A stretch of DNA of 64,000 bases. Origin: Setaria digitata (lineage: Eukaryota > Nematoda > Chromadorea > Rhabditida > Setariidae). Made by a program: the position numbers and the translations under genes. The notes under the pieces were generated by a model, which was not told the origin of the DNA, searched no databases, and saw only the letters and a program-made list of their open reading frames with translations. Positions 36,709 through 50,400 of this stretch are shown here, in pieces. The stretch's first letter is position 1. Each line of letters opens with the position of its first letter. The stretch covers positions 1 to 64,000 of the forward strand of contig RCAB01000143.1 of assembly GCA_003640385.1 (NCBI GenBank), in the 5' to 3' direction.

Positions 36709-39700
36709 GCCGCTTGAATTTAATTTTCTTCTTCTGGCTACATTCTGAGCATTTATACCACATTGTTGTTTATATTTTTCTCAAAATTCTGCATATCCTA
36801 TTTGAGAAAATCACTGATCAGATTAATTTGATTGTTGTGCACAAAATTTTGTTAGTTATCTAAACGCTTTATCAGTTTATCAGAAATTATTTTATAATTA
36901 TGAGAATCATTTCGAATACAATTCAACTTGCTCAATTCTATGCAATATTCAAATCTGATAGTTTGGTTGCTGTTGAATAAACAAAAGATAAACACTATAA
37001 TTATAATAATAATTTGCTATCAGAAACTTATCCAGCGTGAATTAATTTCGTCTGATTATTGATAACGATTTTTTTTTTCTTTTTTTTAATGCAATTAATC
37101 AATGATTGCTGATATTGCATCCCTCTATCATTGTCTTCAATTAAAATTATATTCAAGATATTTTGCGGGATATTGTAACAAATATATTCGTTTTAAAGTG
37201 TTAATTTCAAGCAGTAATTTTTTTTTTTTCCACGCTTATCTAGCACTTCCACACAAACTGTTATATTTTTCTAGCTTCACTACTCTACAGCTAAAAGGAA
37301 ATTCCAACACTTTACAACATATGAACTGACTTAATTGAAAATAACTCTAGTCTAGATATGATAGCTTGTAGTGGCAGTAAAAGAGGATCGGATGCGCTGT
37401 CTTATTGTGAAAAAAAAAAAAAAAAAAAAATACTGCCTTCCAAATATTTAGATGAAATTTAGAATTCTTAAAAAAAACTATTTTTTTTTTCAAATCTTTA
37501 ATAAAAGCATTTATGAAAAAAAAAAAAAAAAAAAGAACGAAAACTGTAAGATATTAAACTTTGATGATATATTTAAAACATTTGAAAGATAGCTAATCTT
37601 CCTTAACTTCGATATTTTTGAACAGTCTCACATACATCCTTATAATCAGCATCATTTTTTGGCTTCCGCACAGCTTTCATATATCGTCTGGTTGCTTCAT
37701 CAGTACCGTTATCATCATGAAATAATAGTACAATAAAAGTGAGAGTTTGAGATTCATTAGACGTCAAAAGTTTCGAAAATCAAGAATAAATAAGGCAGGA
37801 AATTAGCACTACCAATTCAAAGATTTGGAAAATACACGCTCAGAACTGGAATCTCAGAAATTTCAGGTACTCTTAAATATTTCCGGTAATTACAAGGAAG
37901 AGAATTAGGAAGAGCATATCAAGTCAGATGAGAAATTCGAGAGTAAATGAAAACTGTTCCGAAAGGCAATAATGAATACACAACAACATCTTCCTCTCTT
38001 TCAGTAACTCTCATCCATCAAATCCTTCTATACATTATGGGATTATTTTTTCTTGATTGCTTAAATAATTTTCTTAATCGCAATTAGTTCCACGCTAAAT
38101 GGTATAATAAAGTGGAATAAATGTTATTATAATATGAAAAAGTTATGTGAAAATGTGAGAAGTAGAAATGGAATGCAATGAAATTAAAAATCTTGTTATA
38201 CGCAACTGGAAAGATTTTGATAATTATCGAATGTAAGGAAGTTTCCCTATTACCTAATTATCAGTGGGATGAATTTCAAAGTCATAAACTTTTAATAATA
38301 ATAACTTTTTTTTTTTTAAATTATGCTTGTTAACACTGAGCCAATAGGTGCATGCATCTATATGAATGAATTTAAATGGTTTCAATTAAAGTGCAACCTA
38401 TAAATTATATATACGAAATTGTTCTTTGAAATTTTAACACCATCTATAAAATTAGCATGATGTTGGTGATTTCTGTAAACACTGATAGCATGAAAAATCT
38501 TCACCTTCAACGCTTAATTAATGAATGAATGGACAAACTCTTGACGAGGAATTGCAATTGCAAAATATGCTGTTTGCTTTTTGATTCTCAAATTTGATTT
38601 GCATCGAACAGAACCAGCGAATTATATATATATATTTGAAACATAAGTCACAAAACATTTCCACCATTTCCACACAAACTAATGGATGGAGGAATATTTA
38701 CATAATCGATAAAATTCTAACCAACAACAATTTAATCTCATCACTGATCAACACACCACAATATTCAGTGTTTCACAACTGTAAACAACAACAACATATG
38801 ATTGACATAAACAGAGTCCAAACAGTGCTAAGAGTTGCAGAAGAAACAACACTCACTGCTTGTAAGAATTACAAAACTGCGCCAATTAGAGACGCAATTG
38901 TTTCTTTCGCTCTTCCACGCTACTGGAAAAATAAATTTCTATTTTCAGCATAATCGTTTTCTGGTTATTGTGAAAGTTCCATCTTCTAAGTAGAAGAATT
39001 TTTTCTTACTTGCTTCTGCGTTTTACGTAACATTTTCACTGGCGTCATACGTAAGGAAAGTTCTTTTGAAGGTAATAGGAAACAAGTTGTGTCACAATGA
39101 TTTCATTAAATTACTTTTTTCATTACTACGCTGCAACTTTAAATTGTTGTCCATTCGAGTTCAATTTTATTTTTTCAATGAATAACAGAAAAAAAAAAAA
39201 GAGAAAAAAAGGAGTTGGACTGTCTGTTAATTACCATAATTACATAATCTAATTCAACGTATGTAAACACGTACGAGAAACAACTAATAGAACTGTTATT
39301 CTGATTTCCCACAAGACAAAATAGCATAAGCTTCCTGATGTGCACTGTGTGATCGTTGGCAATGATTCTTGAATTCTTCTATATGAGAGCAAGGAACTTG
39401 ACCTATTCCTGTGTAAATATTCGTCGTTGGTACAGACGAGATAGTCTTTTCAAGTTTAAGCATGCAGTGCTGTGATCATGAAGAATGGAAGCAGAGGTCA
39501 TACAACTACCAAAATATAAGCTCGCATAATCTGAAGAAGATGTAGGTGGTTGAAGGAAGTTTATATTTTATCAATGTTGTCTACAAAAAATCAGCCACTG
39601 CTAGTTAGTGCTTGTACAGAGTATTATTATTATTGATGAGTATCGAAGAAACGAACCGATGTACGAGGAAAGAGTGAACTGCGTGTTAACTGAAAATATT

Positions 39701-41851
39701 TCCGTAGAATTAAGAAAAAGATTTTCAAAATTATTTCAGCCTATCTTGATGCAGCCTGGAAGTTATAAACGCTTCACGATATCAGCACATGGCTTTTTTC
39801 ATCGTTAATGAAGCCTAAAATTTAAGCATTTTCAAACTTCCTCCTATTCGGAACAGTTAAAGGTAGTTTTGAAGTCGAAAACATAGACAAATTAGGAAAT
39901 TAATTAATAGCACAATCGGCGATTGATTGATTAGTTTAAACAAAGTCTAGCAATCATTTAGACTGGGTAATATTTCCGTAAATGACGACATCTAACAGGA
40001 ACATAACGTCATTCTCGTGTGGAAAGTTGTTGTTAGAGATTACTTGATGTGATAACTATATCAGAAATACTGAAGATCTGCCTCTCTCTATCATACATAC
40101 ACCCAGGTAGTCAGTCGTTCAGTTCCAATACATTATTAGAAAGCACTGAAGTGAGAATGTTCATCTATTTTGTTTAGCTATTTTATCGAGTGAGATTTAT
40201 AATCAAATGGAAAGAATTCCGGCGAAAACTTTTCTCAATATACCTGAAATGAGCTGAAAGCAGCCGGATGGATGTTTTTATTATTGAATTATAGTAGTTA
40301 ATAATAATAACATGAGCATACTGAAGTAGAAGAACCTAATAAGGAAATAAATACCGTAACGGAATAGAGAAATAATTATGTGTACATATTATGTGCATGT
40401 GGCATTTTCAGTTCAGCAATTAGAATTCATTCCCTCATCCGTAACAAATTAGATGAAACTCGTTAGCAGTGTTGCGGAAACGTTGTTGAATGCAAAAGGA
40501 TGCGAAGTGAATTGAGATTAGATTCATTTATAAACTTTCCACTTTTTCAATTCACCTCTTTTCGAGTTCATCGCTGCGTTTTATTTTAGAAAAATATTCG
40601 GACTCGCAATTCTTTTCATTTTCAGTTTCTCCTTTGGACAGAATTTTTTATTCCACAGAGGCTGCGAAAGGATATGCTTATGGATGGAGCAGAACGATTA
40701 TAATTTATGCGCCGGTAAATGTCATCATGACAAGTTAGCATCGACCGATTACTAATTAACCTTAAGGAAAAATTTAATGAACTCCTCTAGTTTCTTTTTT
40801 TTGTGTATGTGTTTGATTGCATGCCCCTGTTACTACTTGTTTCAAGGATTGTTCAACCAGACAACAGACTGTGAATTTCTATCAGATAGCACTTTTCAAA
40901 ACACTATGATCTTTCCAGATTATATTAAAATAATCAAATTGCATATCATCAATGAATCGAAAAATAATGATTATTGGAATATTGGGATGCTGAAATTGCC
41001 ACTTGCAGAAGAAGCTCCTACTTCAATATTTCGTTTGGAGGAACAAAATAAATTGTTCTTCGGCTTTTTCTTCCTAATTTATTCCGATAATTACGATCAG
41101 TTTGACCTTTCTCGTCTGTAGAGTACGATTATTATCGAATTGATCTTGGAAATAAAATCTCTTTATCACCCCTGCCAGCATTTGCCCTCATTTCCCCGGC
41201 AATAGCAGATGATTCTTCCGCAAATTAAATTCATCTCGTCGTTGTCTCGTCTGACACTAACATATACCGAAATCTTTTTTGTAAATGCGCGAAATTTACT
41301 TCCCGACAAAAGGGCTTTCAAGGCAGAATATATTATAGATGGGTGCTTTAACAAAAGCCCGCAATGAAAATCATAAATCATTGACGGGGAAGAAAGCACT
41401 AAACAACGACTGGATTAACGGAAGGTACTGAAATTTCAAAAAAGTTTCATTGGGACTCTCAACTTTCACTCGTCATGTTCAGTGAGCATTGCTGAGACGA
41501 TTGATAACTGATGTTTATCGAAGTCAAGAGTGAAATAAAACGGACCAGCTATCCAATTCAGACAGCTGTTCTTTCATGAACAGCAATAAGATGTACTAAT
41601 TTCTCTTCGTTAAATTCTATAAGTGTAAACTGACTAATTTTGACTAGACATTTTAACAATTCCACTTTCTTTTTCTTCGTTTCAGAAGCTAATAACTGTT
41701 CCTCCTTTATGATGACAGTTTTGCACACCACAAAACTTTTCATCCTGTACTGATCCAATCCCAACGTTTGCCAAACATTGTAACATTTGGTCGTCATTAA
41801 TTTCCAATGAAACCATTCGAAACGATTTTGTTTTAAATAATTGATATTTCC

Positions 41852-41857
<6 letters not shown>

Positions 41858-41928
<71 letters not shown>
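41858..41928. repeat. compound (CA)n-(GA)n microsatellite
   Basis: CATACATACACACA... runs to about 41882 and is followed by a pure GA run to 41928. On the minus strand it yields Leu-Ser and Val-Cys dipeptide runs in open frames, which are artefacts. Confidence 0.95.
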
Positions 41929-41929
<1 letters not shown>

Positions 41930-42462
41930 GAGTGGGTTACCGTATGCCGGGTTGATCGGAAGTTCGATTTCGATGTGACACAATTCAAGTATATTTTTCT
42001 TCTGCAAGAAAAAAGAGATAAAAAACACACACATACTGCTTCTTTTCCAACAACAAAATCCACCAACTTTCAATGAATTCACAAAAAAAAAAGAGAGGGA
42101 AAAATATGAAATTAGAGAAAAACAAATAAGGAATAAACAGTTTTGAAAAAATAAATGTGATTAAAGAATGGAACATAGCTATGATATAATAATAAAACGA
42201 AAAAATGACAGCGCGAAGGGAGGGAATGAAGAAAGAAACAACAATTGACAATTCAGTAAAAAAAATTTTGAATACATGTCATTTACATATGTGCAATGAT
42301 CAAATGAATAACATACTTCAGGAATATAGGAGGAGTACTGTATATATGTATTATACTAGATGAAATTGCCACTTGTCCATGCAAATCACATTCCCTCTCG
42401 TAAATGTAACACACATTATACCGTAACCTTCATGTTATACAGTAATAACAGCTTCTGCTGTA

Positions 42463-42463
42463 T

Positions 42464-42490
<27 letters not shown>
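42463..42490. repeat. (AC)n microsatellite
   Basis: About 14 AC units between GTAT and TAGATT. Likely polymorphic; no coding context. Confidence 0.95.
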
Positions 42491-42495
<5 letters not shown>

Positions 42496-45400
42496 TACAT
42501 ATACATCACACAAACCACGGTCCAAAAAGTGCTGATTGAAAAAGCACAGTATGGTTAAGGTAAGAAAAAGAGGAGGATACATTGTTTAAATTCAGTTTAG
42601 TAATTCAAGTTTGATTCTGTAATATGGGGCTGTAATCTAAAATGTATTTGTTTCACATAGCAAAGAACATGATAATTTCATTTAAAAGCTATCGTAAAAC
42701 AGAATACAACAGGGGAGGAAAGGAAATACTCAATAAGTTTGGGTCACTCTCAAAAAATGTCCAAGCCAAATTTAGTAATTACTGATGAATAGCTTTTCTT
42801 TTCTCTTGATCCGATTAAATAAAATAAATCCTTAAGTGAATAAGAATAGCATTTGCTGGATATTTGTCTAATGAATAAAAAGAAAAAGTTGTGACATGTG
42901 ATTTTCTTTCTCAGCGGTAAAAAATCGCAAATTTTAAGTCAGAAGGGAAGCGGCATTACGATAACTCCCTGAACAGAACTTCTAAATAAATGATTTAAAA
43001 GTGAGGAAAAAGGAGAAGGATGAGATGGAAAAAAAGCTATGTCGTGTTCGAAATGAATATATATAATTTTGTGAAACGAGGTAGGATTAATAGTATTATT
43101 AATAATAGTAGTAATAGGAGTAGCGGCAATAATAGCTACAGTAATGAATTCAAAATTAAAGAAAAATCTTTTCAAAATTTTACAGGCAAAATTCAAACCC
43201 ATCATATTTATTGAAAAAAGAGTACGATTATTTTTTCTCCAAATTTCGAATTAAAAAGTGTATACAAAAATAGATCCCTGAAACGATAGCTCAGAAAACA
43301 ATAAACTGCAATATTCTTTTTTTTTTTTTTTTTCTTTTTTCAGTATTAAAAGATAAGATCAAAATTGCCGAAATTTTCTAGGCTTTTCTGTAAACATAGC
43401 GAAAAATGCTAAGTATGAAATTTTTTAACTATCAGTCTGAAAAGTTTGTTTTGTTTAAAAAGATTACAATACGTTTAGCTAATTCTCTTCCATCAATACC
43501 ATTTAATGATATAATCAACCTACACTAGAACTTAAATCTACCGAATAAAAATTTGAAAAAAAAAACGAACTTTCAAGCAACAAATACATCTCAAGATGGT
43601 AAAGGAGATGATTGTCAATAGTAATTAAGAGAAGCGAAAATAAACGGAAATTTCACGAAAAATTTGTAGCAAAATTTCTGCAATATCGATTAACTCAATT
43701 TGAAGAACTGTGGTGGATGACATTTACAAACCACGTTAAAAATAAATTTGTGACTACTGACTGCCTAACGTACAGTGTCTAAATAAATTTTTGTGAATTT
43801 TTACTGCTTTTTGACATCATTACGCTAATAATTTCAAGGAAAGTGTGACCTAAAATAAAGGTTAGGTACAACAATTTCAATGACATTTCAAAAAATCATT
43901 AAAATTACAATTTTCGTCTTAATGGATGATACCATTACGGCAGTATGGGTATTTTTTCATCTTAAAGGAAGCTTTCAAGTTCACTGATCTAAAGATTTTA
44001 AAGCAACAGAAGTGGCAAAATGATGTAATTTCATCACAAATTCGGGTTAATTACAATTCCTTTTTTTTTTCCTTTTTTTTTTTGACGGTGACAACTTTGT
44101 CATGTGCGAAAATCATCGCTGCAGAATGTCTAAAAGAAGGAAAAAGTTTTGGATAAGTTGAAACTGAAAAACCACGAAGTAACGAAATGAAGAATGAGCC
44201 TGACACCACCTGTCTACCTCAACAGGTATGCAAGATTACGATAATTACGACTTGCAGCAGCAATAACAAGAAAAAAACTGAAATAAAATACTGAAAATAG
44301 GCATTAATTTCTCAACTTTTTTTGCAGTTCTCAGATTCTGGACAAATGCATTAGATGTGGTGAGCGTTTCCAAAATTCAGACATTCATTTGTACTTCCAA
44401 AATTCGAAAATTTCCTATTGCTTTGAAACAAATTTACTGATTTCACTGTCGAAAATGTGTTATAAAAAGTTTATCAAAACAAAAAAGAAAAAAAGAAAAA
44501 AAAAAGAGAAAAGAAAAAGGAAAAAGGATTTATTTGGATGCAACACTGAATTCAATAAAAGGGAACGAAAGAAATGCAATATAATGAATACACTTACATG
44601 CAACCAGTAAACCCCAATTATGTTATCGAAATTAAATGTTAAACTAAGAAGTTGAAATGCACTAGTAAAATTTGAATAAGTGCAATCGAGAAAAATGAAA
44701 TCTCTGTACAAAATAAATGGCATAAACATTAGTTCCAGGATCTGGGAGGAAAAAAAGAACGATTGATCGGTAATAATAAACGATAATGAAATGATAGATG
44801 AAATTCTTATCAAGCATCTTATATTATGCAAAAAAAAAAGAGAAAGAAAGGATTAACTAATTAAAATTTTAGTTAGGAAAAGTTGAGAAATCAAAAAAAA
44901 AATTGCAATGAAAGGAAAAAATAAATGAGAGCACAGTAATTTTCTCACACTTAGTAAAAAATATAACTCAATTTTCGCTGGAAACAAAAATTTTTTTTTT
45001 TTTATCAAATTTTCTTCTTTGCAGAAAGATGCAAAAAAAAAAAAAAAAAATTCTGAAAGTACGAGACTTAAATTCACAGAAATACTTCTCTCGGCAACCT
45101 TCTACAAAAAAGCAAAATTGGGTCCAAGAAATTTACTAAGAGAATGAGTGTTGTTGATTGAAATGAAGGAAAAACATACTCCATTCATTTCGATCGCTGT
45201 TGAAGATTAGAACAAGGACGGAGGAAAGATAAAAACAAAAGTGTATAATTGATTAGACTTGGAAAAAATTAAAAGGAGCAGGCAAGAGAGAGAGAGAGCT
45301 TAAATAATGGAATTGCTACAAATTCTGCGTGAGATGAAGTGATAAATTAAAAAGAACTGATATTTAGGGACGGGAACTTTAGTACGACATCGCTGTTAGT

Positions 45401-47280
45401 GTACTATTCACAATCTCATCTCTCGTTTAAATGAAATTTTTGTAGAATTTTTGGAATGAACTAATCAAAATAAAAAAAAAAAATTAAATTTATGAAAAAG
45501 ATGTCTATTGCTGCTGAATGTGTCTTGCTATTCATCCAGAAGCTAAAATTCAAAAAAAAAAATTATGAAAACAGAAAATTCAAAAAGATACAGAAAAAGA
45601 GTGGTGTAATTTGATAAAATGGAAATATTTTCATCGGTTTTCTTCAAAAAAAAAAGATAACAGTAAGGATAATAGTGATGAAATATGTGGCATTGGGAGA
45701 GAAAAGACGAACCGATAAGTAAATGAGGCGATGATTTCAGGATAATTTTAACGATATAAAGTAAAATCATGACGCAACAGAAAAGAATTAAAAAAGAAGA
45801 AAGAAGAACGGTGACTTTTAGGAAAACTGTCGTCAACAGTTCTGGAGAATTTCCCAAATTTTCATCCTTTTTTTCGAAAAAAAGAAAGAAAAAAGAACAG
45901 AGACTCATACAATGTGAGGAGATCACGACGCGAAAACAAAATAACAGATAAATTTAGCATATTTTGATGTTTTATCAATTACAAAAGTCTCTAACGTAAT
46001 TAAGCATCAAAGTTCCATTTAAAACACTGAAATGATTTGAAATTTTGGAAATTAAGAAAGAATTATTAGCTAAAGTAAATGGCCACGAGGAATGCCATAT
46101 TAATGATATTTGATCATTATTTAATCACCGAAATATGCCATTAATTATAGTTTTATATGGCGCACCAATAATATCATCACTACGGGTGCTAGTACCAGCC
46201 AATGCTTCCTTTTTCCACTTTTTATATTCCTTTTTTTTTTTTCTCTCTCTCTCTCTCTTCGTAATTCAAGCTTGAGCACTTAAATGTTCTAGAAAATGGT
46301 AAGAGTGAAACATGAGCTGGTACCTTGAGCAAATCGACTTCGTGATATCCTATCCAAATACAGAATACACATTGTTTAGAGAACACTGTTGAGCCACCAT
46401 GCAAGGTTGCTTTGTTTTTTTAAAGTTTACATTGAAATAAGTTTTGACTGGAAGAAAAACTTTGAAGGAACATACAAAGTTGGAAAAAAAGGACGAATCA
46501 CTGATTTTGTTACTTACACGCATCGACTTTTATAAAGGGGACAGGAAACATGTGAATGACGGATTATGCTCCTGTAAAAGCAAAAAAGTAATGAAAACAA
46601 GCTTTCAAATGAAGGAAATATTCCCAAGTGGTGAAATTGTTCTGGGACAATAGGAGAAGAACTAAAAAAACTAGGCAATATCATTTTAAGTCTTTTCTAA
46701 TCCAACCGGATAAAACGTACTTCGGTTTCATGAATGGTTGTTGTAGGAGGAGAGGAGAGGGAAAAACAATAGATTATCCCAGCAAAACAATTAATATTGC
46801 TATCTGATCCTTTGATAAGGCCTCATTTCAGACTTTCAATTTCCAGTGATCAATGATCCATTTTACTTAAAATGGTGAAAAAATATCCTGCAAAATCCCG
46901 ACATACTTATAATTGAACGAATTAAAGCCCTGCAAGGGAGCAAACCAAAAAACTTGTTACTTAAGAGAAACAGAAAAAAGTAACATCCACGAAACATAGT
47001 ATTTCAAAAAAAAAAAAAAATGATTAAATAACAGCAAACTATAACAGAAAATATGTGAATGATTATAGGACGATAATTATGACGACAAAACATTTCAATA
47101 TAGTAATTCTCTTTTCAAGGTGCTTTTTTCTTTGTTGCTATCAGTTTATGCATCTTTGCATATAATTTTGCATACAATTTTGCAATTTCCACAATGAATT
47201 TTGGAAATAAATGATGAAACAAATGAACAAAAAAGCAAACAAATTTTGTTTTTTTTTTTTTTTTTTTTTGTTTTTTGTTT

Positions 47281-47286
47281 TTTATT
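47281..47286 (-). terminator. polyadenylation signal of the large minus-strand gene
   Basis: AATAAA on the minus strand, 98 bases past the stop at 47384, directly followed by a long minus-strand A tract. Confidence 0.5.
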
Positions 47287-47383
47287 CCAATGAGATATTG
47301 AAGACAAAGAATAAGAAGTGGAGAGAGCGAGAGAGAGAAAAGGTTGTATGGTTCACCTGAGCCTGAAGTCACAATATGTCACA

Positions 47384-47429
47384 TCATTGGTCAGCACTAC
47401 TACTATTACTACTACTGCCAGTAGCACCA

Positions 47430-47461
<32 letters not shown>

Positions 47462-50400
47462 ACCACCCGTTTGTGTACCGTCACAATCGACGGGTCGGAA
47501 TGTGCAATCGGCTTGTTGGCAGCGTACCTGTTGATGCTGTGGACAGCGCCGTCCACCTGAGGTAGAAGTTGTTAGCGCCCAGTCATGCTGCAAAAAAAAT
47601 CCAGCAATTAATTTTGTGGTGAAAACAAAGAACCGCAGCATGCTGAGATGAGTGTATCTGTACGCAATATTTGCACGCTGTGAGAATAAACTTAAAATTT
47701 GAAAAAAAAGAGAAAGCTTAAAAAACTGAGAATATAACAATAACAAGAAAATGCGCTGATTACTTTTCGCTTTTCGATATCTTTATCACTGTCACCCATC
47801 GCTGAATCGACAAATTCTTGAGATCCAATTCCACAAACGTTACTTACCACCAGGCGCTACAACAGATCAAGATTGAAATCGCAGTTAAATTCAAATTTCA
47901 ATCACTTCATCATGAAGAGCTAACCACCACAAGCATTACATCCACCTATTTCACTTCTTCCTCCTCCTCACCTACTCCTCCAGTATCAGTACACTGTGAA
48001 TCCATTAAGGTGACATCAACAATCTGAAGAAACAAATTCACAGAATCATGTCCTTTTCAGTTTACGCAGGCGCAGTAAACCACTCGTATTTAGCCACTCT
48101 TCCGTGCAAATATTTACCAGTACTTGATCTTCCGCTAAATTTCGTGTTTATCGGTGTTCTTATTTATTTAGGGATGATGTTAAAGGGGTGAATTGCTCTG
48201 CTCTTAAGGACCGACAGTTGGAGAAACTCAACAGGGCATACACCTCAAGCATCATTTCAATGCCGAAACAGAGTCCGTATTACTGGGACGGAAGGTAGAC
48301 TTATCAAATTTATATTTATGAAGACAACGTAAATGTGTCAATATAACAATGATGCATTCATAGAACTCTTTTGTTTCGAATTTGCAGTTTTATTTCAAAT
48401 TTAAATTTATCATTCCTAAGTGAACTTTTTCCTTTACACATCAACTTCCAGTTCATATAGCTAAAAGTAAACTGATTACCAACCTCTCGCATTTTTTCGA
48501 AATCAAGCGACGGTCGACCGTTACTGATCATACGACCACGTTTCAGCGGATGCATAGGCAACGCATCTAATTCACTGGCGGAATCCGTCTTGTTTGGCTG
48601 CTGCTGTTGCTGTTGATGATGGTTAGTTGTTGCGGAAGCAACGGAAGAACGTCGCACACCAGGATTATGGATGATAACTTTGACTGGTTGTCGACGTGCG
48701 GCAACAAGTGTCTCACGTGGACTATCCGAACCGCCACCACCTATAGCAGTATATCTGTCACTTTACTAATGAATGGATTTTTAATATTTTACTAACATAT
48801 CTCCTTTTCCCGTTATCACGAAACGGAACTAACGGACATATTGCCTACGCCGTGGAACAGTGTTTGGTCTAGCTACACACCTATCGACAGTTTAAAAATC
48901 GTACATCTGTTGAGGGTGGATTAAGTCATCTTGAGATACACTTGAACAGATCTCGAGGTCATTTTGTGGGATTAATTTATTACAGACAAGAAACAATCAA
49001 CAATTCCAATCAGGTGAACACAAATTATCTGCCAAGCAACGTAACAGTAACTTACTGGTATAACTACGAAGTCTGGTTGCAATCGGAGAGGAAGGTGGCT
49101 TAGAATCATGAGCAAGGCGAAGTTTCGACGTGATACTCTCGTATCGACGTTTCTCTCCAATCATTCCGTGAGTTAACACTTGCTGCTGGTGATGGTGATG
49201 CTGATGTTGGTGATTCTGAGCAATAAGCAATAAATCAAATGCAATATTTTTGTCGCTTATTCCGGCAGAATCCTGAATTGAAATTATCGTAAATTTTATA
49301 GGATCCGAAAAATGCAAATAACTCACGCGTCTAGTATTCTCTTATTTCTTCAAACGAAAAAAAAAAAACGACTGATTACTCAAACAACCCGACTTACAGT
49401 TTATACAGTTTTATGGATAGCAAGGTTTTATTTATTTTTTCGTCCCCTTTATCTTTCAATATTTTTTCCATTTATAAATGATAGTGAAAGAAATATTACT
49501 TCAAGGTAAAAATAAAGCACTAATGGTTATCAATGAAAGAAACTTATACTATCACTTCTCACAGAAACACAAAACTTGTAAAACGAACAAATGGATACAA
49601 CAAATTCAAATAAATAAACATTAAGTGTATAAATGTATTTTTAAAATTGAAATAAAATGCAAAAATAAAACAGAATTAGTTGACAGTGATGAGCAAAGAT
49701 GGAGAAGTGCTACTTCATACTTCAGTGCAGAATAATTAATGTCATTTGCCGAGACTCGTAACAGTAATTGGTCATAATGTATTCAAACCCTAGATTTATG
49801 GTGTCACATAAGTGAGCTAATGTTAAATGAAATAAAAATTGAAATTTACTGTCTTTAGTTACTAACTGACATCACGTCTCACATGACGACTTGCTTACTC
49901 TTTTGTTTCTTGTTACTAACAGTAATATGACATTTCGAGAAGTTTACTTCACACCATTGCCGATAAGACTGAACGACAATTCCGCCTTCGATAATCACTG
50001 ATAAGAGAATAAGGTATCTGTAAACCGGTGCACTTGGTTTCTGCTTAATTTTATGACTAACTTGCGAGTAAAAAATTAAGGTTAAAGAGGATGGAAAACA
50101 CAAAAAAAAAAAATTATGGTAGCAAGTAAAGCACAAAAAAAAAACATTTTTCTAAACAATTTTGAGAAATATTATTTATAAACATTTGCTAAAATACAAT
50201 ATTTTAAAAGTCTCTTTTCTTTTTAGAATAAGAACAAAGTAGCTTCGAAAAAAAATTTCTCATGTTTTAATAAATTCAAAAGTTTAAATAAATGAATTGA
50301 TGGAACATAAAATTTATTTTAAAATATTAATATATTGGTAGTAGTTAGCACTGTCGCATTGTTGGCATTTCTAATCAAAATTTGTTAAAGTAAAATGAGA

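Larger units (their letters stand above)
36709..47260. other. gene-poor, microsatellite-rich region
   Basis: About 10.5 kb without a gene I can support. It contains A/T runs at many places and the CA/GA and AC microsatellites listed separately. Open frames such as 38594-38953, 39608-39808, 40777-41121 (plus) and 41166-41399, 41558-42082, 42939-43205, 44460-44831, 45543-45926 (minus) are either repeat-derived or have unfamiliar, A/T-driven composition. The best of these is 40777-41121: 114 codons with a hydrophobic start and an AATAAA about 30 bases past the stop, but no recognised family. Confidence 0.5.

Noticed and set aside
37603..37694. Minus-strand frame ending MKAVRKPKNDADYKDVCETV...
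   Set aside because: It looks somewhat protein-like, but no credible acceptor precedes it in frame and no partner exon was found.
38594..38953. 119-codon plus ORF
   Set aside because: Composition is Asn/Ile/Gln-heavy as expected from AT-rich DNA; no acceptor, signal or family.
40625..40718. Plus-strand stretch reading EAAKGYAYGWSRTIIIYAP between TTTTCAG and GTAAAT
   Set aside because: It is short, and no upstream or downstream exon joins it in phase.
41558..42082. Minus-strand 174-codon ORF with Leu-Ser and Val-Cys runs
   Set aside because: The runs are translations of the CA/GA microsatellite; the flanks have no family likeness or splice support.
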